The notes: generated by a model not told the origin, from the sequence alone. A stretch of DNA of 64,000 bases from Collinsella sp. TM10-22 (GCF_003466125.1 NZ_QSOC01000003.1:186001-250000); one strand, 5' to 3'; positions 25,490 to 34,568 are shown, numbered from the stretch's first letter. Numbers and translations are program-made.

Positions 25490-26914
25490 ATGGCAGACAA
25501 CAAGCAGATTGCCACCGATGTCCTCGAGCTCGTGGGCGGCGCGGAGAACGTTACCGTCGCCACCAACTGCATGACGCGCTTGCGTCTGACGCTCAAGGAC
25601 AACAGCAAGGCCGACGTGGAGAAGATCAAGAAGGTCAAGGGTGTTCTGGGTTGCCAGTTCGCCGGCAGTCAGCTCCAGGTCATCATCGGCCAGAACGTGC
25701 CGAAGGTGCTCACCGAGTTCGTCGCCATCTCCGGCGTCAAGCAGGGTGCCGCCGTTGACGAGAATCTCGATGCTCCCAAGGAGAAGTTCGAGCTCAAGAA
25801 CCTGCCCAACATCATCCTCGACTATCTGTCGGGCTCCATGACCCAGCTGATCCCGCTGCTCATGGCCGGCGGTCTGTTCCGCACCATCGCGGCTGTCCTT
25901 GGCCCCACCATGCTGGGCGTTATTTCGGACACGGACCCGACTTATACGTTCCTCTACACCACACTGTATGAGGCCACGTTTACGTTTATCCCGATCTACC
26001 TGGGTTATGCTGCGGCTAAGAAGCTCGGCGCCAGCCCCGTTCTCGGCATGCTTCTCGGCGGTGCCCTTATGGCCCCGTCCGTGGTGAGCGTCGCCACCCA
26101 GGAGGGCGGCGGAATCATCTCGGTCTACGGCATCCAGATCGCCGCTGCCAACTATCAGCAGTCCGTCCTGCCGATCATCCTTTCGGTGCCGGTCCTCTAC
26201 TTCATCGAGAAGTTCTTTAAGAAGGTCATGCCCGACGTGCTCTCCACGGTCTTCACGCCGTTCTGCACCATGATCGTCACGATTCCCATCGCTTTTATCG
26301 TCCTCGCTCCGATCGGCAACGAGCTCGGCAGCCTCATCGCCAACATTCTTTTCGGGCTTGCTGACCTTGGCGGCATCGGTATCCTGATCGTGATGGCCAT
26401 CCTCGGCGCCTCCTGGCAGCTCTTCGTGGTCTGCGGTATGCACATGCCCGTTATCCTGCTCGCTCAGGTGCAGATCATCGCTGCTGGCTACGATCCCTTC
26501 GTCTTCGTTTCCACTAACTGCGCTATGGCCGCTGTCTGGGGCTGCGCCTTCGGTGCCTTCCTCAAGATGAAGAGCGCTGACGAGAAGAGTCTTGCCCTGG
26601 GCTACGTCATCTCCGCCATCGCCGGCGGCGTCACCGAGCCCGCGCTCTTCGGTATCCTCATGCGCTTCCGCCGCACCATGCTCGGCATGTTCATCGGCGG
26701 TGCCATCGGCGCTGTGTTCTCGGGCCTCATGGGCGTCACCTATTACCTCGCAGGCGGTGCCTCCAACTTCCTGGTCTTCACCAACTACCTGCAGGGTGGC
26801 CAGATGAACACCGTCTGGGCTATCGTCGGTATGGCAATCTCCTTTGCTATTGCCGCTGCCGTCGTCTTTGTCACCGGCTTCTCCAAGGAGGAGCTCGCCG
26901 AGATGGAGGCCTAG
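25490..26914 (+). CDS. PTS beta-glucoside-type EIIBC permease
   Basis: 474 residues. The N-terminal EIIB domain has the phospho-cysteine in ATNCMTRLRLTLKD (C27). The EIIC part has about ten membrane segments (for example LLMAGGLFRTIAAVLGP, GMHMPVILLAQVQIIAAG) and the sugar-binding ITEP-like motif GGVTEPALFG. It imports and phosphorylates a sugar, probably a beta-glucoside, by the fold of the family. The C-terminal EIIA domain found in BglF is absent; the protein ends after KEELAEMEA, so a separate EIIA must phosphorylate it. The EIIA gene at 40017 is a candidate. GGGGAGGGG lies five bases before ATG 25490. Confidence 0.9.
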   Translation: MADNKQIATDVLELVGGAENVTVATNCMTRLRLTLKDNSKADVEKIKKVKGVLGCQFAGSQLQVIIGQNVPKVLTEFVAISGVKQGAAVDENLDAPKEKFELKNLPNIILDYLSGSMTQLIPLLMAGGLFRTIAAVLGPTMLGVISDTDPTYTFLYTTLYEATFTFIPIYLGYAAAKKLGASPVLGMLLGGALMAPSVVSVATQEGGGIISVYGIQIAAANYQQSVLPIILSVPVLYFIEKFFKKVMPDVLSTVFTPFCTMIVTIPIAFIVLAPIGNELGSLIANILFGLADLGGIGILIVMAILGASWQLFVVCGMHMPVILLAQVQIIAAGYDPFVFVSTNCAMAAVWGCAFGAFLKMKSADEKSLALGYVISAIAGGVTEPALFGILMRFRRTMLGMFIGGAIGAVFSGLMGVTYYLAGGASNFLVFTNYLQGGQMNTVWAIVGMAISFAIAAAVVFVTGFSKEELAEMEA

Positions 26915-26953
26915 TCGCCCCGGCCTTGGTCTAAATAAGACCCCCTACACGAC

Positions 26954-26990
26954 AGGCCCCGCTTGGCATAAGCCCGGCGGGGCCTTCCTG
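26954..26990 (+). terminator. Terminator of the PTS gene
   Basis: AGGCCCCGC (26954-26962) pairs with GCGGGGCCT (26977-26985), followed by TCCTGT. The stem is strong; the U-run is poor. Confidence 0.75.
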
Positions 26991-27139
26991 TAGACTTTTT
27001 AGGAGAGACGTAAGGGCCCTGTGCTTCGCGTGCGTTCAATTTGAGCTGAGCAACTGCAGCCGCAGACCCTACTGTGATAATGCGGCAGGCGACTTCTTTA
27101 CCTCCCTCCTAGCAAGTCTCCCCAAGAGAAAGGTGCCAT

Positions 27140-28453
27140 ATGAGCTTGGGAAAACTGACCGTCAATACCCGTGAGGACGGGTTCCTCTGCGACGGCAAAC
27201 CATTCTTTTGGTTTGCCGATACGTGCTGGAGTGCCTTTACGAGCATCACCGAGAACGATTGGGACTACTACCTCACCCGCCGTGCCGAGCAGGGTATGAA
27301 CGTACTGCAGATCAACACCCTTCCGCAGTGGGACCGCTGCCTGCCCGACCTGGGCATTTGGCCCTATGCGAGCGAGGACGGCGTGCACTTTGATTGGAGT
27401 GCACCCAACCAGGAGTACTGGGACCGCGCCCGCCGCATGTGCCAGGCAGCCGTGGAGCACGGCATTCGCCCGGCGCTCGTGCTCATGTGGTGCAACTACG
27501 TGCCCGGTACCTGGGGCTCCGTGATCGCCGAGCGCCTGGGTGCCGAGGTCATGCCGCGCGAGGAGGTTCGCGCCCACGTTGCCCGCGTCGTCGAGAACCT
27601 GGGCGAGTTCGACCCCGTCTACGTGGTGACAGGCGACACCGACTTTAAGACCGACGAGGCTATCGCCTATTACGGGGATGCACTCGACGAGGTCACCAAG
27701 CTGGCTCCCGAGTCCTTGCACGCCATGCATATCAACCGTGGCAACCGCACCATTCCGGCGCAGTATCTGGACCGTCTGGACTTTTATATGTTCCAGCCCG
27801 GCCACAACTACGAGGGCCAGCCCGAGGCATGGCACTTGCCGCAGGACTTTATCGCCAACTATCCCAAAAAGCCGATGGTCAACTCCGAGCCTTGCTACGA
27901 GCAGATGGGTGCGTCGCGCAACGTCTACTGGCGTTTTACCGCGCAGGATTGCCGCGCGAGCGTATGGTCGTCGATTCTTGCCGGCGCCAGTGCCGGCGTG
28001 ACCTATGGCGCACACGGCGTGTGGAACTGGCAGACATCGCGCAGCCAGGGTTCGGTCCTGGGCGAGGGCTTTGACATGCCCTTCCGCTGGCAAGAGTGCC
28101 TGCAGTTTGCGGGTGTGTGGGACTTTGGCGCGATCGAGCACGTGCTTGCCGCCCTGGGCGCTACGGCTGCCGACGATGCACTTGCCGTGGTTCCGGCGCA
28201 GGAGCTCCTCGACGACGCGCGCGAGTCCATTCGTGTGGCGCGCGTTGGCGATCGCGTCGTCACGTACCTGCCGCGCACCACGGCGCTCAAGTTTAAGCTC
28301 GACGGCGCGCGTGGCTGGACGGCGACGGTCCTCGACATGGAGGACAAGCACATCGCCAAGCTGCCTGTTCGCGACAACGGTAACGGCACCGTGCGTGTGG
28401 CTCAGCATCCCTTTGAGCACGACGCTCTGCTCGTGGTTTCGCCGGCGCATTAA
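27140..28453 (+). CDS. DUF4038 glycoside hydrolase (GH140/apiosidase-like)
   Basis: 437 residues. The N-terminus GFLCDGKPFFWFADTCWSAF is the hallmark of the DUF4038 apiosidase-like TIM barrel. Other marks are YYLTRRAEQGMNVLQIN, VTGDTDFKT and VNSEPCYEQMG, whose acidic residues would be catalytic by analogy with GH140. A C-terminal beta domain (WTATVLDMEDKHIAKLPV) is the usual collagen-binding-like module. No signal peptide, so it is probably cytoplasmic. By family it cleaves a rare plant or bacterial glycan linkage; the substrate is unknown. It has its own terminator at 28477 and lies near a second DUF4038 protein at 30887. Confidence 0.75.
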   Translation: MSLGKLTVNTREDGFLCDGKPFFWFADTCWSAFTSITENDWDYYLTRRAEQGMNVLQINTLPQWDRCLPDLGIWPYASEDGVHFDWSAPNQEYWDRARRMCQAAVEHGIRPALVLMWCNYVPGTWGSVIAERLGAEVMPREEVRAHVARVVENLGEFDPVYVVTGDTDFKTDEAIAYYGDALDEVTKLAPESLHAMHINRGNRTIPAQYLDRLDFYMFQPGHNYEGQPEAWHLPQDFIANYPKKPMVNSEPCYEQMGASRNVYWRFTAQDCRASVWSSILAGASAGVTYGAHGVWNWQTSRSQGSVLGEGFDMPFRWQECLQFAGVWDFGAIEHVLAALGATAADDALAVVPAQELLDDARESIRVARVGDRVVTYLPRTTALKFKLDGARGWTATVLDMEDKHIAKLPVRDNGNGTVRVAQHPFEHDALLVVSPAH

Positions 28454-28476
28454 GGAAAACGGAATAACGCAAGAGA

Positions 28477-28506
28477 AAAGGCCCGGGTGGTAGCCCGGGC
28501 CTTTTT
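28477..28506. terminator. Bidirectional terminator between the DUF4038 gene and tetR
   Basis: AAAGGCCCGGG (28477-28487) pairs perfectly with CCCGGGCCTTT (28494-28504) and has T-runs on both strands. The neighbouring genes converge on it. Confidence 0.9.
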
Positions 28507-28556
28507 ATATCAATACAGCCGTTGCGGTTGGTGATGGCGATTGCGTACTGCCGCTC

Positions 28557-29198
28557 TTAACGGTAGCCCTCCCAGAGGGGAAGGGGAAAGAGGATGTCCT
28601 CAAACTTAGACCACTCGGCGGGATAGTCGATCTCGTCGGGTCGCGCCACCCAACGGCCTTCCAATCCATACATCGCCGCCAGCGCGCACGAGATGGCTTC
28701 GGTGGCGTCGATTCCCTCGGGAACGCTCCAGTTAACATCGGGCTCGGGCTCGATAACACCGCGCGAGCGGTCGTTGAAATACTCGTGCAGGGGGCTCTCC
28801 GTGCTCATGGCCTCGGTATTGAGCATCTGGAAGAGCATGACGAGCTCGGGCTGGTTGTTGTTCTCCGCCACGAGCAGACGGCAGTATTCGGGAATCTTGG
28901 GGCTCTGGCCCTCAAATGCCCCGCCAGGATGAAAGAGGGAGAGATAGTCGTCTAAGGTTGAGCTGCGATCGTAATAGCGACGGATCACTTCGACCAAAAG
29001 CCCGTGCTTGCTGCCCACGTAGTGCAGCACGCCCGCCTGGGTGATGCCCACCTCGTCGGCTACCGCCTGGAGTGACATGCCGTTAAAGCCGCGCGCGTTG
29101 ATAAGCCGCACGGCCGCCGAGACAATCTGGTCAAGGCGTTCCTGCGCCGCAGCGCTGCGTTTCTTTGCCGCGGGTGTGGGAGTTTTCTGAGTGTCCAT
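28557..29198 (-). CDS. TetR-family transcriptional regulator
   Basis: 213 residues. The N-terminal HTH (about 20-65) reads IVSAAVRLINARGFNGMSLQAVADEVGITQAGVLHYVGSK, split here only by domain: helices 2-3 are MSLQAVADEVGITQAG. The C-terminal ligand domain is long and acidic. It is divergent from the MFS-glycosidase-ROK operon, and two palindromes in the shared 308-base gap are candidate operators, so a local repressor of sugar uptake is the best guess. The ATG at 29198 has only a weak ribosome site; no better start is in frame. Confidence 0.85.
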   Translation of the reverse strand: MDTQKTPTPAAKKRSAAAQERLDQIVSAAVRLINARGFNGMSLQAVADEVGITQAGVLHYVGSKHGLLVEVIRRYYDRSSTLDDYLSLFHPGGAFEGQSPKIPEYCRLLVAENNNQPELVMLFQMLNTEAMSTESPLHEYFNDRSRGVIEPEPDVNWSVPEGIDATEAISCALAAMYGLEGRWVARPDEIDYPAEWSKFEDILFPLPLWEGYR

Positions 29199-29317
29199 AT
29201 AAATCGCGCTGCCTTATTTAGGGCGGCTCGAGTATTGCCGCCAAATGCCTTTTGTATACCCCCATAGCTTACCTCAGCCGTTCAGCGGCTCAAAACAACC
29301 GTTTACCGCTCTTATAG

Positions 29318-29382
29318 CTTACTAAGTACTTAGTAAGCGTACTATACAGGTCGTGGAAGTTACTTACTAGTTAGTAAGTAAC
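29318..29382. promoter_or_regulatory. Two palindromic operators between tetR and the MFS operon
   Basis: CTTACTAAGTACTTAGTAAG (29318-29337) is a perfect 20-bp palindrome. At 29359-29382, arms GTTACTTACTA and TAGTAAGTAAC flank GT. Both share the TTACTNAGTA theme and fit TetR dimer sites. The rest of 29199-29506 shows no gene. Confidence 0.65.
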
Positions 29383-29506
29383 AACCCAACAGACGCTCGC
29401 GCGCGGCCGTACCCCATTCCACGGCCGCCGCATCCAGCGGGTTTGACCCCTTGACCCTTGGTGCACGGGCGCCCTCGCGCATTCCATCAGAGAGAGGATC
29501 TATCCC

Positions 29507-30799
29507 ATGGCAAATCAAACCGCCGCAGCGATTGACGAGAACGCCATCGCCCCCGACACCGGAAAGCCCATGACCAAAACCGAGACATGGCGCTTTATGA
29601 TCGGTTTTATTATCTTTGGCGTTATGTGGATGATGTCGGGCACGATCGGCTCCAACGTCTTGTTCCCCGAGCGTTTTAACGGCCTTAATATTGGTCAGCC
29701 CGAGGCAATTCTCGCGGCGATGAACTCGGTCGGTTCAATCTTCGCCCTGTTCTCAAATCTCGTTTTCGGCGCGCTTTCCGACCACTGCCACAGCCGCTTT
29801 GGCAAGCGCACACCGTTTATCGTTCTCGGCGGTTTTATCTGCGGCTGTGCTTTCTGGAGCACTTCGGTCGCGACCACACTTCCCATGATCGTCGCCTCCT
29901 GGTGCGTGCTGCAGATTGGCCTCAACTGCATGCTTGCCCCTGCTGTTGCCGTGCTTTCCGACCGCATTCCGCTTAACAAGCGCGGCACGCTCTCCGCATT
30001 CTATGGCGGCGGTGCAACGGCTGGCCAGTCGATTGGCACCATCATCGGTACGCAGTTCCTCTCCAACCCAGTTCCTGGCTTTATCATCGGCACGGTCTCT
30101 TGGCTGCTGACCGGCATCCTCGCCGTCATCATTTGGCCGCGCGAGAAGTCTGCCGCTCTTGACGAGGGCGAGCAGTCCGAGAAGCTCAATCTCAAGTCGC
30201 TGCTGCTCATGTTCGTTCCGCCCACCAAGAACTGCCGCGACTTTTATCTGGCGCTCTTTGGCCGCCTGCTCCTCATCTTCGGTTACTTCTGCATCAACGG
30301 ATATCAGCTCTACATCCTCGAGAAGTACATCGGTCTTCCCGTGGCAGAAGCCGGCGCCGTCCTCTCCTCCATGTCCGTCGTGATCATGGTCGTGTCGCTT
30401 GTCGCCTCGCTTACCTCGGGCGCTATCTCCGACAAGATCGGCCGCCGCAAGCCCATCATCCTCGTCGCAACGATCATGATGTGCATCGGCATCGCTCTGC
30501 CCTGGCTGCTTAAGTCCGTTATCGGCATGTACGGATTCGCGCTGCTGGCCGGACTTGGTTATGGTATCTACTCTTCCGTCGACCAGGCGCTCAATGTCGA
30601 TGTTCTGCCCGATAAGGAGAACGCCGGCAAGGACCTGGGCATCCTCAACATCGCCAACACCATCGGCCAGATCCTTGGCCCCATCGTGACCTCGGCAATC
30701 GTTGTCGCCACCGGCTCCTATTTCATGGCGTTCCCGATCTCCATCGTGCTCATCGCCGTGGGCTATGTGTTCATCATGCTCATCAAGAACGCCAAGTAA
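29507..30799 (+). CDS. MFS / GPH-like sugar transporter
   Basis: 430 residues with twelve predicted membrane segments. The loop between helices 2 and 3, GALSDHCHSRFGKRTPFI, is the major-facilitator signature in the form seen in glycoside-pentoside-hexuronide and sucrose carriers; the repeat SGAISDKIGRRKPIIL follows helix 8. It likely brings in an oligosaccharide by cation symport. It heads an operon with the glycosidase (30887) and ROK kinase (32465). GAGAGGATC precedes ATG 29507. TetR sites just upstream suggest induction by the transported sugar. Confidence 0.85.
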   Translation: MANQTAAAIDENAIAPDTGKPMTKTETWRFMIGFIIFGVMWMMSGTIGSNVLFPERFNGLNIGQPEAILAAMNSVGSIFALFSNLVFGALSDHCHSRFGKRTPFIVLGGFICGCAFWSTSVATTLPMIVASWCVLQIGLNCMLAPAVAVLSDRIPLNKRGTLSAFYGGGATAGQSIGTIIGTQFLSNPVPGFIIGTVSWLLTGILAVIIWPREKSAALDEGEQSEKLNLKSLLLMFVPPTKNCRDFYLALFGRLLLIFGYFCINGYQLYILEKYIGLPVAEAGAVLSSMSVVIMVVSLVASLTSGAISDKIGRRKPIILVATIMMCIGIALPWLLKSVIGMYGFALLAGLGYGIYSSVDQALNVDVLPDKENAGKDLGILNIANTIGQILGPIVTSAIVVATGSYFMAFPISIVLIAVGYVFIMLIKNAK

Positions 30800-30818
30800 T
30801 CCGTCGCTCTCTTTCCTT

Positions 30819-30848
30819 CCGTCGGGCAGCGTTCGCGTTGCCCGACGG
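30819..30848 (+). other. Intercistronic hairpin
   Basis: CCGTCGGGCA (30819-30828) pairs perfectly with TGCCCGACGG (30839-30848), without a U-run, between the transporter and glycosidase genes. It may stabilise the upstream message or reduce read-through. Confidence 0.55.
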
Positions 30849-30886
30849 ACTCCGACTATTCAATCGCTTAACTTGGAGGCGCTATT

Positions 30887-32419
30887 ATGACCACCGTCGA
30901 GCAGTACAAGGTGTTTAAACTCGAGCTCACGGGCACCGCGGCCGGCAATCCCTATGTCGAGGTCGAGCTGTCGGCACGGTTCGCCCGCGCAGATGGCCAG
31001 GACAGCTTTGAGGTCCATGGCTTCTACAAGGGCAATGGCTGCTACCGAATTAACTTTATGCCCGAGAGCGCCGGCGTCTGGAACTACGCGGTGAGTTCCA
31101 ACGACCCCGAGCTCGATGGTACCGCCGGCTCTTTTGAGGCCGTGCCTGCTACGGGCGACAACCATGGTCGTGTGCTGCTGGCAAAAGACGTGCTTGCCCA
31201 CGACGCTCCGTTCATTACCGACGAGGATTCCAACTTTGCCTACGAGGATGGAACGCGCTACCTGCCCTTTGGCACCACTTGCTATGCCTGGACCAACCAG
31301 GATACGGCCTTGCAGGAGCAGACGCTCGAGACGCTCGCCACCTCTCCGTTCAACAAGATCCGCATGTGTGTCTTTCCCAAGTTCTACGACTATAACGTTG
31401 AGGACCCGGCGATGTATGCCTACGAGGGCGAGAAGGGCGATTTCGACCATTACCGCTTCTATGAGCCGTTTTGGGAGAACCTTGAGCACCGCATCGAGCA
31501 GCTCGACGAGCTGGGCATCCAGGCGGACCTCATCGTTTTGCATCCGTACGACAAGCCCGAGGACTGGGGCTTCTCTCGTATGACGCGCGAGGAGGATGTT
31601 TTCTACCTGACGTATGTCGCCCGCCGCTTCTCGGCATACAAGAACATCTGGTGGAGCCTTGCCAACGAGTGGGATCTTATGCCGTGGAAGCCGGCCGAGG
31701 ACTGGGATCGCTATGCCCGCATCATCATGGCGAACGACCCGTATGGTCATCTGCGCAGCATCCACAATTGCCGTGAGATCTTTGACCACAGCCATCCGTG
31801 GATTACGCATGTGAGCTACCAGAGGTGCGACCTTAAGAACACGGCCGAGGACGTTACCACGCTGCGCGCGCAGTATAACAAGCCGGTTTTGATCGACGAG
31901 GTCGGCTATGAGGGCAACATCAACTGGGGTTGGGGCAACCTGACCGCTCAGGAGCTCGTGCGTCGTTTCTGGGAGGGCAGTTTACGTGGCGGTTATGTGA
32001 CCCACGGTGAGACCTACGTCGACCGCGGACCCAAGCTGTGGTGGGCGCACGGCGGCAAGCTCTACGGCGACTCGCCCGAGCGCATTGCGTTCTGCCGCAA
32101 ATACATGGAGGCGCTGCCCGCGGGTATGGATTGGGTGCCTGATGAGATTGGCGTGATCGACGGTACGTTTACCTGGGACGTTACCTGCATGGCCGATGAG
32201 ATGGGCCAGGGCTCCGATGACGTGCTCATGTACTTTGGCTTTAACCGCCCGGCGTATCGCGAATTTGAGGGCGCCGAGGGCGCGCGCTATACCGTTGATG
32301 TGATCGACACCTGGAATATGACGGTGGAGACCTTGGAGGGCACCTTCGAGGGCAAATTTAGGATCGATCTGCCGAGCCGCCAGTACATGATGCTGCGCGT
32401 GCGCACGGTTGAGGCATAA
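30887..32419 (+). CDS. DUF5060-DUF4038-DUF5605 glycoside hydrolase
   Basis: 510 residues in three parts. The N-terminal ~85 residues are a DUF5060 beta-sandwich (VEVELSARFA, VHGFYKGNGCYRINFMPES). The middle is a DUF4038-like TIM barrel (FGTTCYAWTNQ, NIWWSLANEWDLM, KPVLIDEVGYEG); E in ANEWD and E in IDEVG are the likely catalytic pair. The C-terminal ~85 residues (TVDVIDTWNMTVETLEG...SRQYMMLRV) resemble DUF5605. No signal peptide is present, so it would act on sugars imported by the upstream transporter. Exact linkage unknown; rhamnogalacturonan, apiose or glucuronide substrates are possible by family neighbours. Confidence 0.8.
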   Translation: MTTVEQYKVFKLELTGTAAGNPYVEVELSARFARADGQDSFEVHGFYKGNGCYRINFMPESAGVWNYAVSSNDPELDGTAGSFEAVPATGDNHGRVLLAKDVLAHDAPFITDEDSNFAYEDGTRYLPFGTTCYAWTNQDTALQEQTLETLATSPFNKIRMCVFPKFYDYNVEDPAMYAYEGEKGDFDHYRFYEPFWENLEHRIEQLDELGIQADLIVLHPYDKPEDWGFSRMTREEDVFYLTYVARRFSAYKNIWWSLANEWDLMPWKPAEDWDRYARIIMANDPYGHLRSIHNCREIFDHSHPWITHVSYQRCDLKNTAEDVTTLRAQYNKPVLIDEVGYEGNINWGWGNLTAQELVRRFWEGSLRGGYVTHGETYVDRGPKLWWAHGGKLYGDSPERIAFCRKYMEALPAGMDWVPDEIGVIDGTFTWDVTCMADEMGQGSDDVLMYFGFNRPAYREFEGAEGARYTVDVIDTWNMTVETLEGTFEGKFRIDLPSRQYMMLRVRTVEA

Positions 32420-32464
32420 ACGAGTGAGCAAGGGCGTCGGCAATTGAATCGGATGGGAAACGCT

Positions 32465-33376
32465 ATGAAGGAATTCTTTGGTATCGATGTGGGCGGCACG
32501 GCCGTTAAGTGGGCTGTCCTGGGCGAGGATTTCTCCGTGCGCGTGCGCGGGAGCCTGCCTACGGGGTTTACCTCGGCCGATGAGACGGTTGCGGCATTGA
32601 TTTCGCTCGTAGAGCCGTATCGCGAGCGTGTGAGCGCCGTGGGCGTGAGTGCGCCCGGCGGCATCTACGAGGGAGACCTTGACGGCACCATCCATCGCGG
32701 CGGAGCGCTCACCTTTATGGACGGCTGCCCACTCGGTCGCCTTATGCGTGAGGCGCTGGGCATGCCCGTGGCCGTCAACAACGACGGTAAGTGCTGCGCG
32801 CTCGGTGAGTACGCGGCGGGCGCCCTGCGTGGAACCCGCTTTGGCGTGGTGCTTGCTATCGGCACGGGCATTGGCGGCGGCATCGTTATCGACGGCAAAG
32901 TCTTGCGCGGCGCGCATTGCTTTGCGGGCGAGTTCAGCTTCCTGCGCAACAATGTACATGCGCGTGGGGACTGGGGGAACTTCTTTGGCGGCACCGGCGG
33001 ATGGCGGACGCTCCGCGATATGGCCGTTGCCGAGAAAGGACTCCCTGCTGACGTTCCCGTCGACGGACGCCGTGTGTTTGAGTGGATCGCCAGCGGCGAC
33101 AAGGCCGCGCAGCGTGCGCTCGACCGCTATGCCCGCATGTTCGATGGCCATCTGATCAATCTGCAGGCAGTGCTCGACCCCGAGGTCTTTGTCATCGCGG
33201 GCGGTATCTCCTGCCATCCCGAGCTGATCGATGCTCTGCGTGCCCAGATGCCCGCGGCGCTCGAGGGTTACGAGGGTCAGCTCGCCGGCATTCCCGTGCC
33301 GCAGATAAAGGTGGCGGAGCTTGGCAACGATGCCAACCTTTACGGCGCCGTCCAGGAGGCCATGCGCCTACTGTAA
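32465..33376 (+). CDS. ROK-family sugar kinase
   Basis: 303 residues. N-terminal ATP-binding motif FGIDVGGTAVKW and a second phosphate motif LAIGTGIGGGIVIDG mark an ROK kinase; AVNNDGKC supplies the catalytic Asp. The zinc motif CxCGxxGCxE of many ROK kinases is missing: the equivalent region reads HCFAGEFSFLRNN. It probably phosphorylates the sugar released by the preceding glycosidase. ATG 32465 is chosen by family alignment; ATG 32453 is four codons upstream. It is the last gene of the transporter operon, 45 bases after the glycosidase. Confidence 0.85.
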   Translation: MKEFFGIDVGGTAVKWAVLGEDFSVRVRGSLPTGFTSADETVAALISLVEPYRERVSAVGVSAPGGIYEGDLDGTIHRGGALTFMDGCPLGRLMREALGMPVAVNNDGKCCALGEYAAGALRGTRFGVVLAIGTGIGGGIVIDGKVLRGAHCFAGEFSFLRNNVHARGDWGNFFGGTGGWRTLRDMAVAEKGLPADVPVDGRRVFEWIASGDKAAQRALDRYARMFDGHLINLQAVLDPEVFVIAGGISCHPELIDALRAQMPAALEGYEGQLAGIPVPQIKVAELGNDANLYGAVQEAMRLL

Positions 33377-33389
33377 CTCATCGGGCATG

Positions 33390-33443
33390 GTCGTTGGGGA
33401 CGTTCTTGTTTGACTAGTCGTTTAAGAACGTCCCCAATGACTA
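33390..33443 (+). repeat. GGGGACGTTCTT-family palindrome (most complete copy)
   Basis: Arms GTCGTTGGGGACGTTCTT and AAGAACGTCCCCAATGAC match in 17 of 18 positions around GTTTGACTAGTCGTTT. It lies just after the ROK gene and could terminate it. Confidence 0.75.
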
Positions 33444-33448
33444 CCAGA

Positions 33449-33540
33449 ACGAGAGTGGATAATCTCCCATTTTGAGCCTGCATACAGGCCAAAAACGGGA
33501 GATTATCCACTCTCGTCATTTGAGTGTCCAATAATCCTCG
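33449..33540 (+). repeat. 20-bp-arm hairpin repeat with inverted loop (second copy)
   Basis: ACGAGAGTGGATAATCTCCC (33449-33468) pairs perfectly with its complement at 33497-33516. The tail GTCATTTGAGTGTCC...AATCCTCGCTCG equals that at 21950 on, with one change. The loop 33469-33496 matches the reverse complement of the loop at 21904-21931. Confidence 0.8.
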
Positions 33541-33547
33541 CTCGTTG

Positions 33548-34402
33548 TTACTTGAGTCCGGGGAGGCGGGTGTAGGGGAACGAGCGCTCTAAGAACTCGG
33601 AGCAGCGGGCGTAATCTTTGGCAAAGTAGCTGCTATAGAGCGAATCGAGTACGTATTGCACGGCGATATGGCTGGCGAACTGCGTGATGCGGTGCGTCAT
33701 GCTCTCGTGGTCGCTTACCGTGAGATAGGCGGCAAAGCCGGGGTGAATGCGGGCACAGTACGGCGTGCCGATGACGATGACCGGGACATGTCGACTGCTA
33801 AGGATCGGCAAGATCTCCTTGAGGTTGGGGGCAAGGCCGCTGTAGGAGATGACGATTGCCACATGGTCGGGACCCGAGGCGAGCGCCGTGCGCACCTGCG
33901 CCTCGACGCTGTCGTGGCACGTCGCGCTTTTGCCGGCGGAAAGCAGGCGATCGCGGAACATTCCCGCTGGATACAGGTTATGCGAGCCCGTGTAGATGTC
34001 CACGGTGCCGGCGCGCATGATGAGCTTGGCGGCGTGGTCGAGCTGTGCAGGGTCGAGCAGCTCCTGCGTTTCGGCCAAGGTGGTCTGGTAGAGCCCCTCC
34101 ATGCGCTCCATCACCTGCGCAGGGGCGGAGGTGGCATCGAAGGGAAAGTTGATGTCCACGTCGCGCCGGTTGCCCGCCTCGGTCGCCTGGCGGATGAGCT
34201 CGACCTTGAGGTCTTTGAATCCCTCGAGGCCGAGCTTTTTGCAAAAGCGGTGCACGCTCGCGACCGAAACGTTGGCGCACGCGGCAAATTCCTTAATGGA
34301 AAGCCCGCGCACATCCTCGCCCATGGCGAGGGCCGTTCGCCCAAGTTGTTGCTCGGTGGGGGTGAGGCTTTTGCCCTGCGTGATCTTTCGCCTGATATCC
34401 AT
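33548..34402 (-). CDS. RpiR/MurR-family transcriptional regulator
   Basis: 284 residues. The N-terminal HTH_6 domain (about 1-75) includes LSIKEFAACANVSVASVHRF. The C-terminal SIS sugar-phosphate-binding domain (about 125-255) includes TVDIYTGSHNLYPAG and VAIVISYSGLAPNLKEIL. It senses a phosphosugar and is convergent with the ROK operon and upstream of the rhamnosidase-like gene on the same strand. AGGAG lies before ATG 34402. Target genes are inferred to be neighbouring hydrolase operons. Confidence 0.9.
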   Translation of the reverse strand: MDIRRKITQGKSLTPTEQQLGRTALAMGEDVRGLSIKEFAACANVSVASVHRFCKKLGLEGFKDLKVELIRQATEAGNRRDVDINFPFDATSAPAQVMERMEGLYQTTLAETQELLDPAQLDHAAKLIMRAGTVDIYTGSHNLYPAGMFRDRLLSAGKSATCHDSVEAQVRTALASGPDHVAIVISYSGLAPNLKEILPILSSRHVPVIVIGTPYCARIHPGFAAYLTVSDHESMTHRITQFASHIAVQYVLDSLYSSYFAKDYARCSEFLERSFPYTRLPGLK

Positions 34403-34568
34403 ATGGCTCCTATGCGTTTGCGTCGCGATAAACCAATCATAGCGATAAATAAAACGTTCGGCTTGGCTGGGAGTTTTGGTCCGCCGGTCTATGAACGACG
34501 GACCGCTCGACGCTGTGCGGGCTCAACATAGGGGCGCTGTCCTTGTTGGGCCGTTTGCGCCCGGGGCG

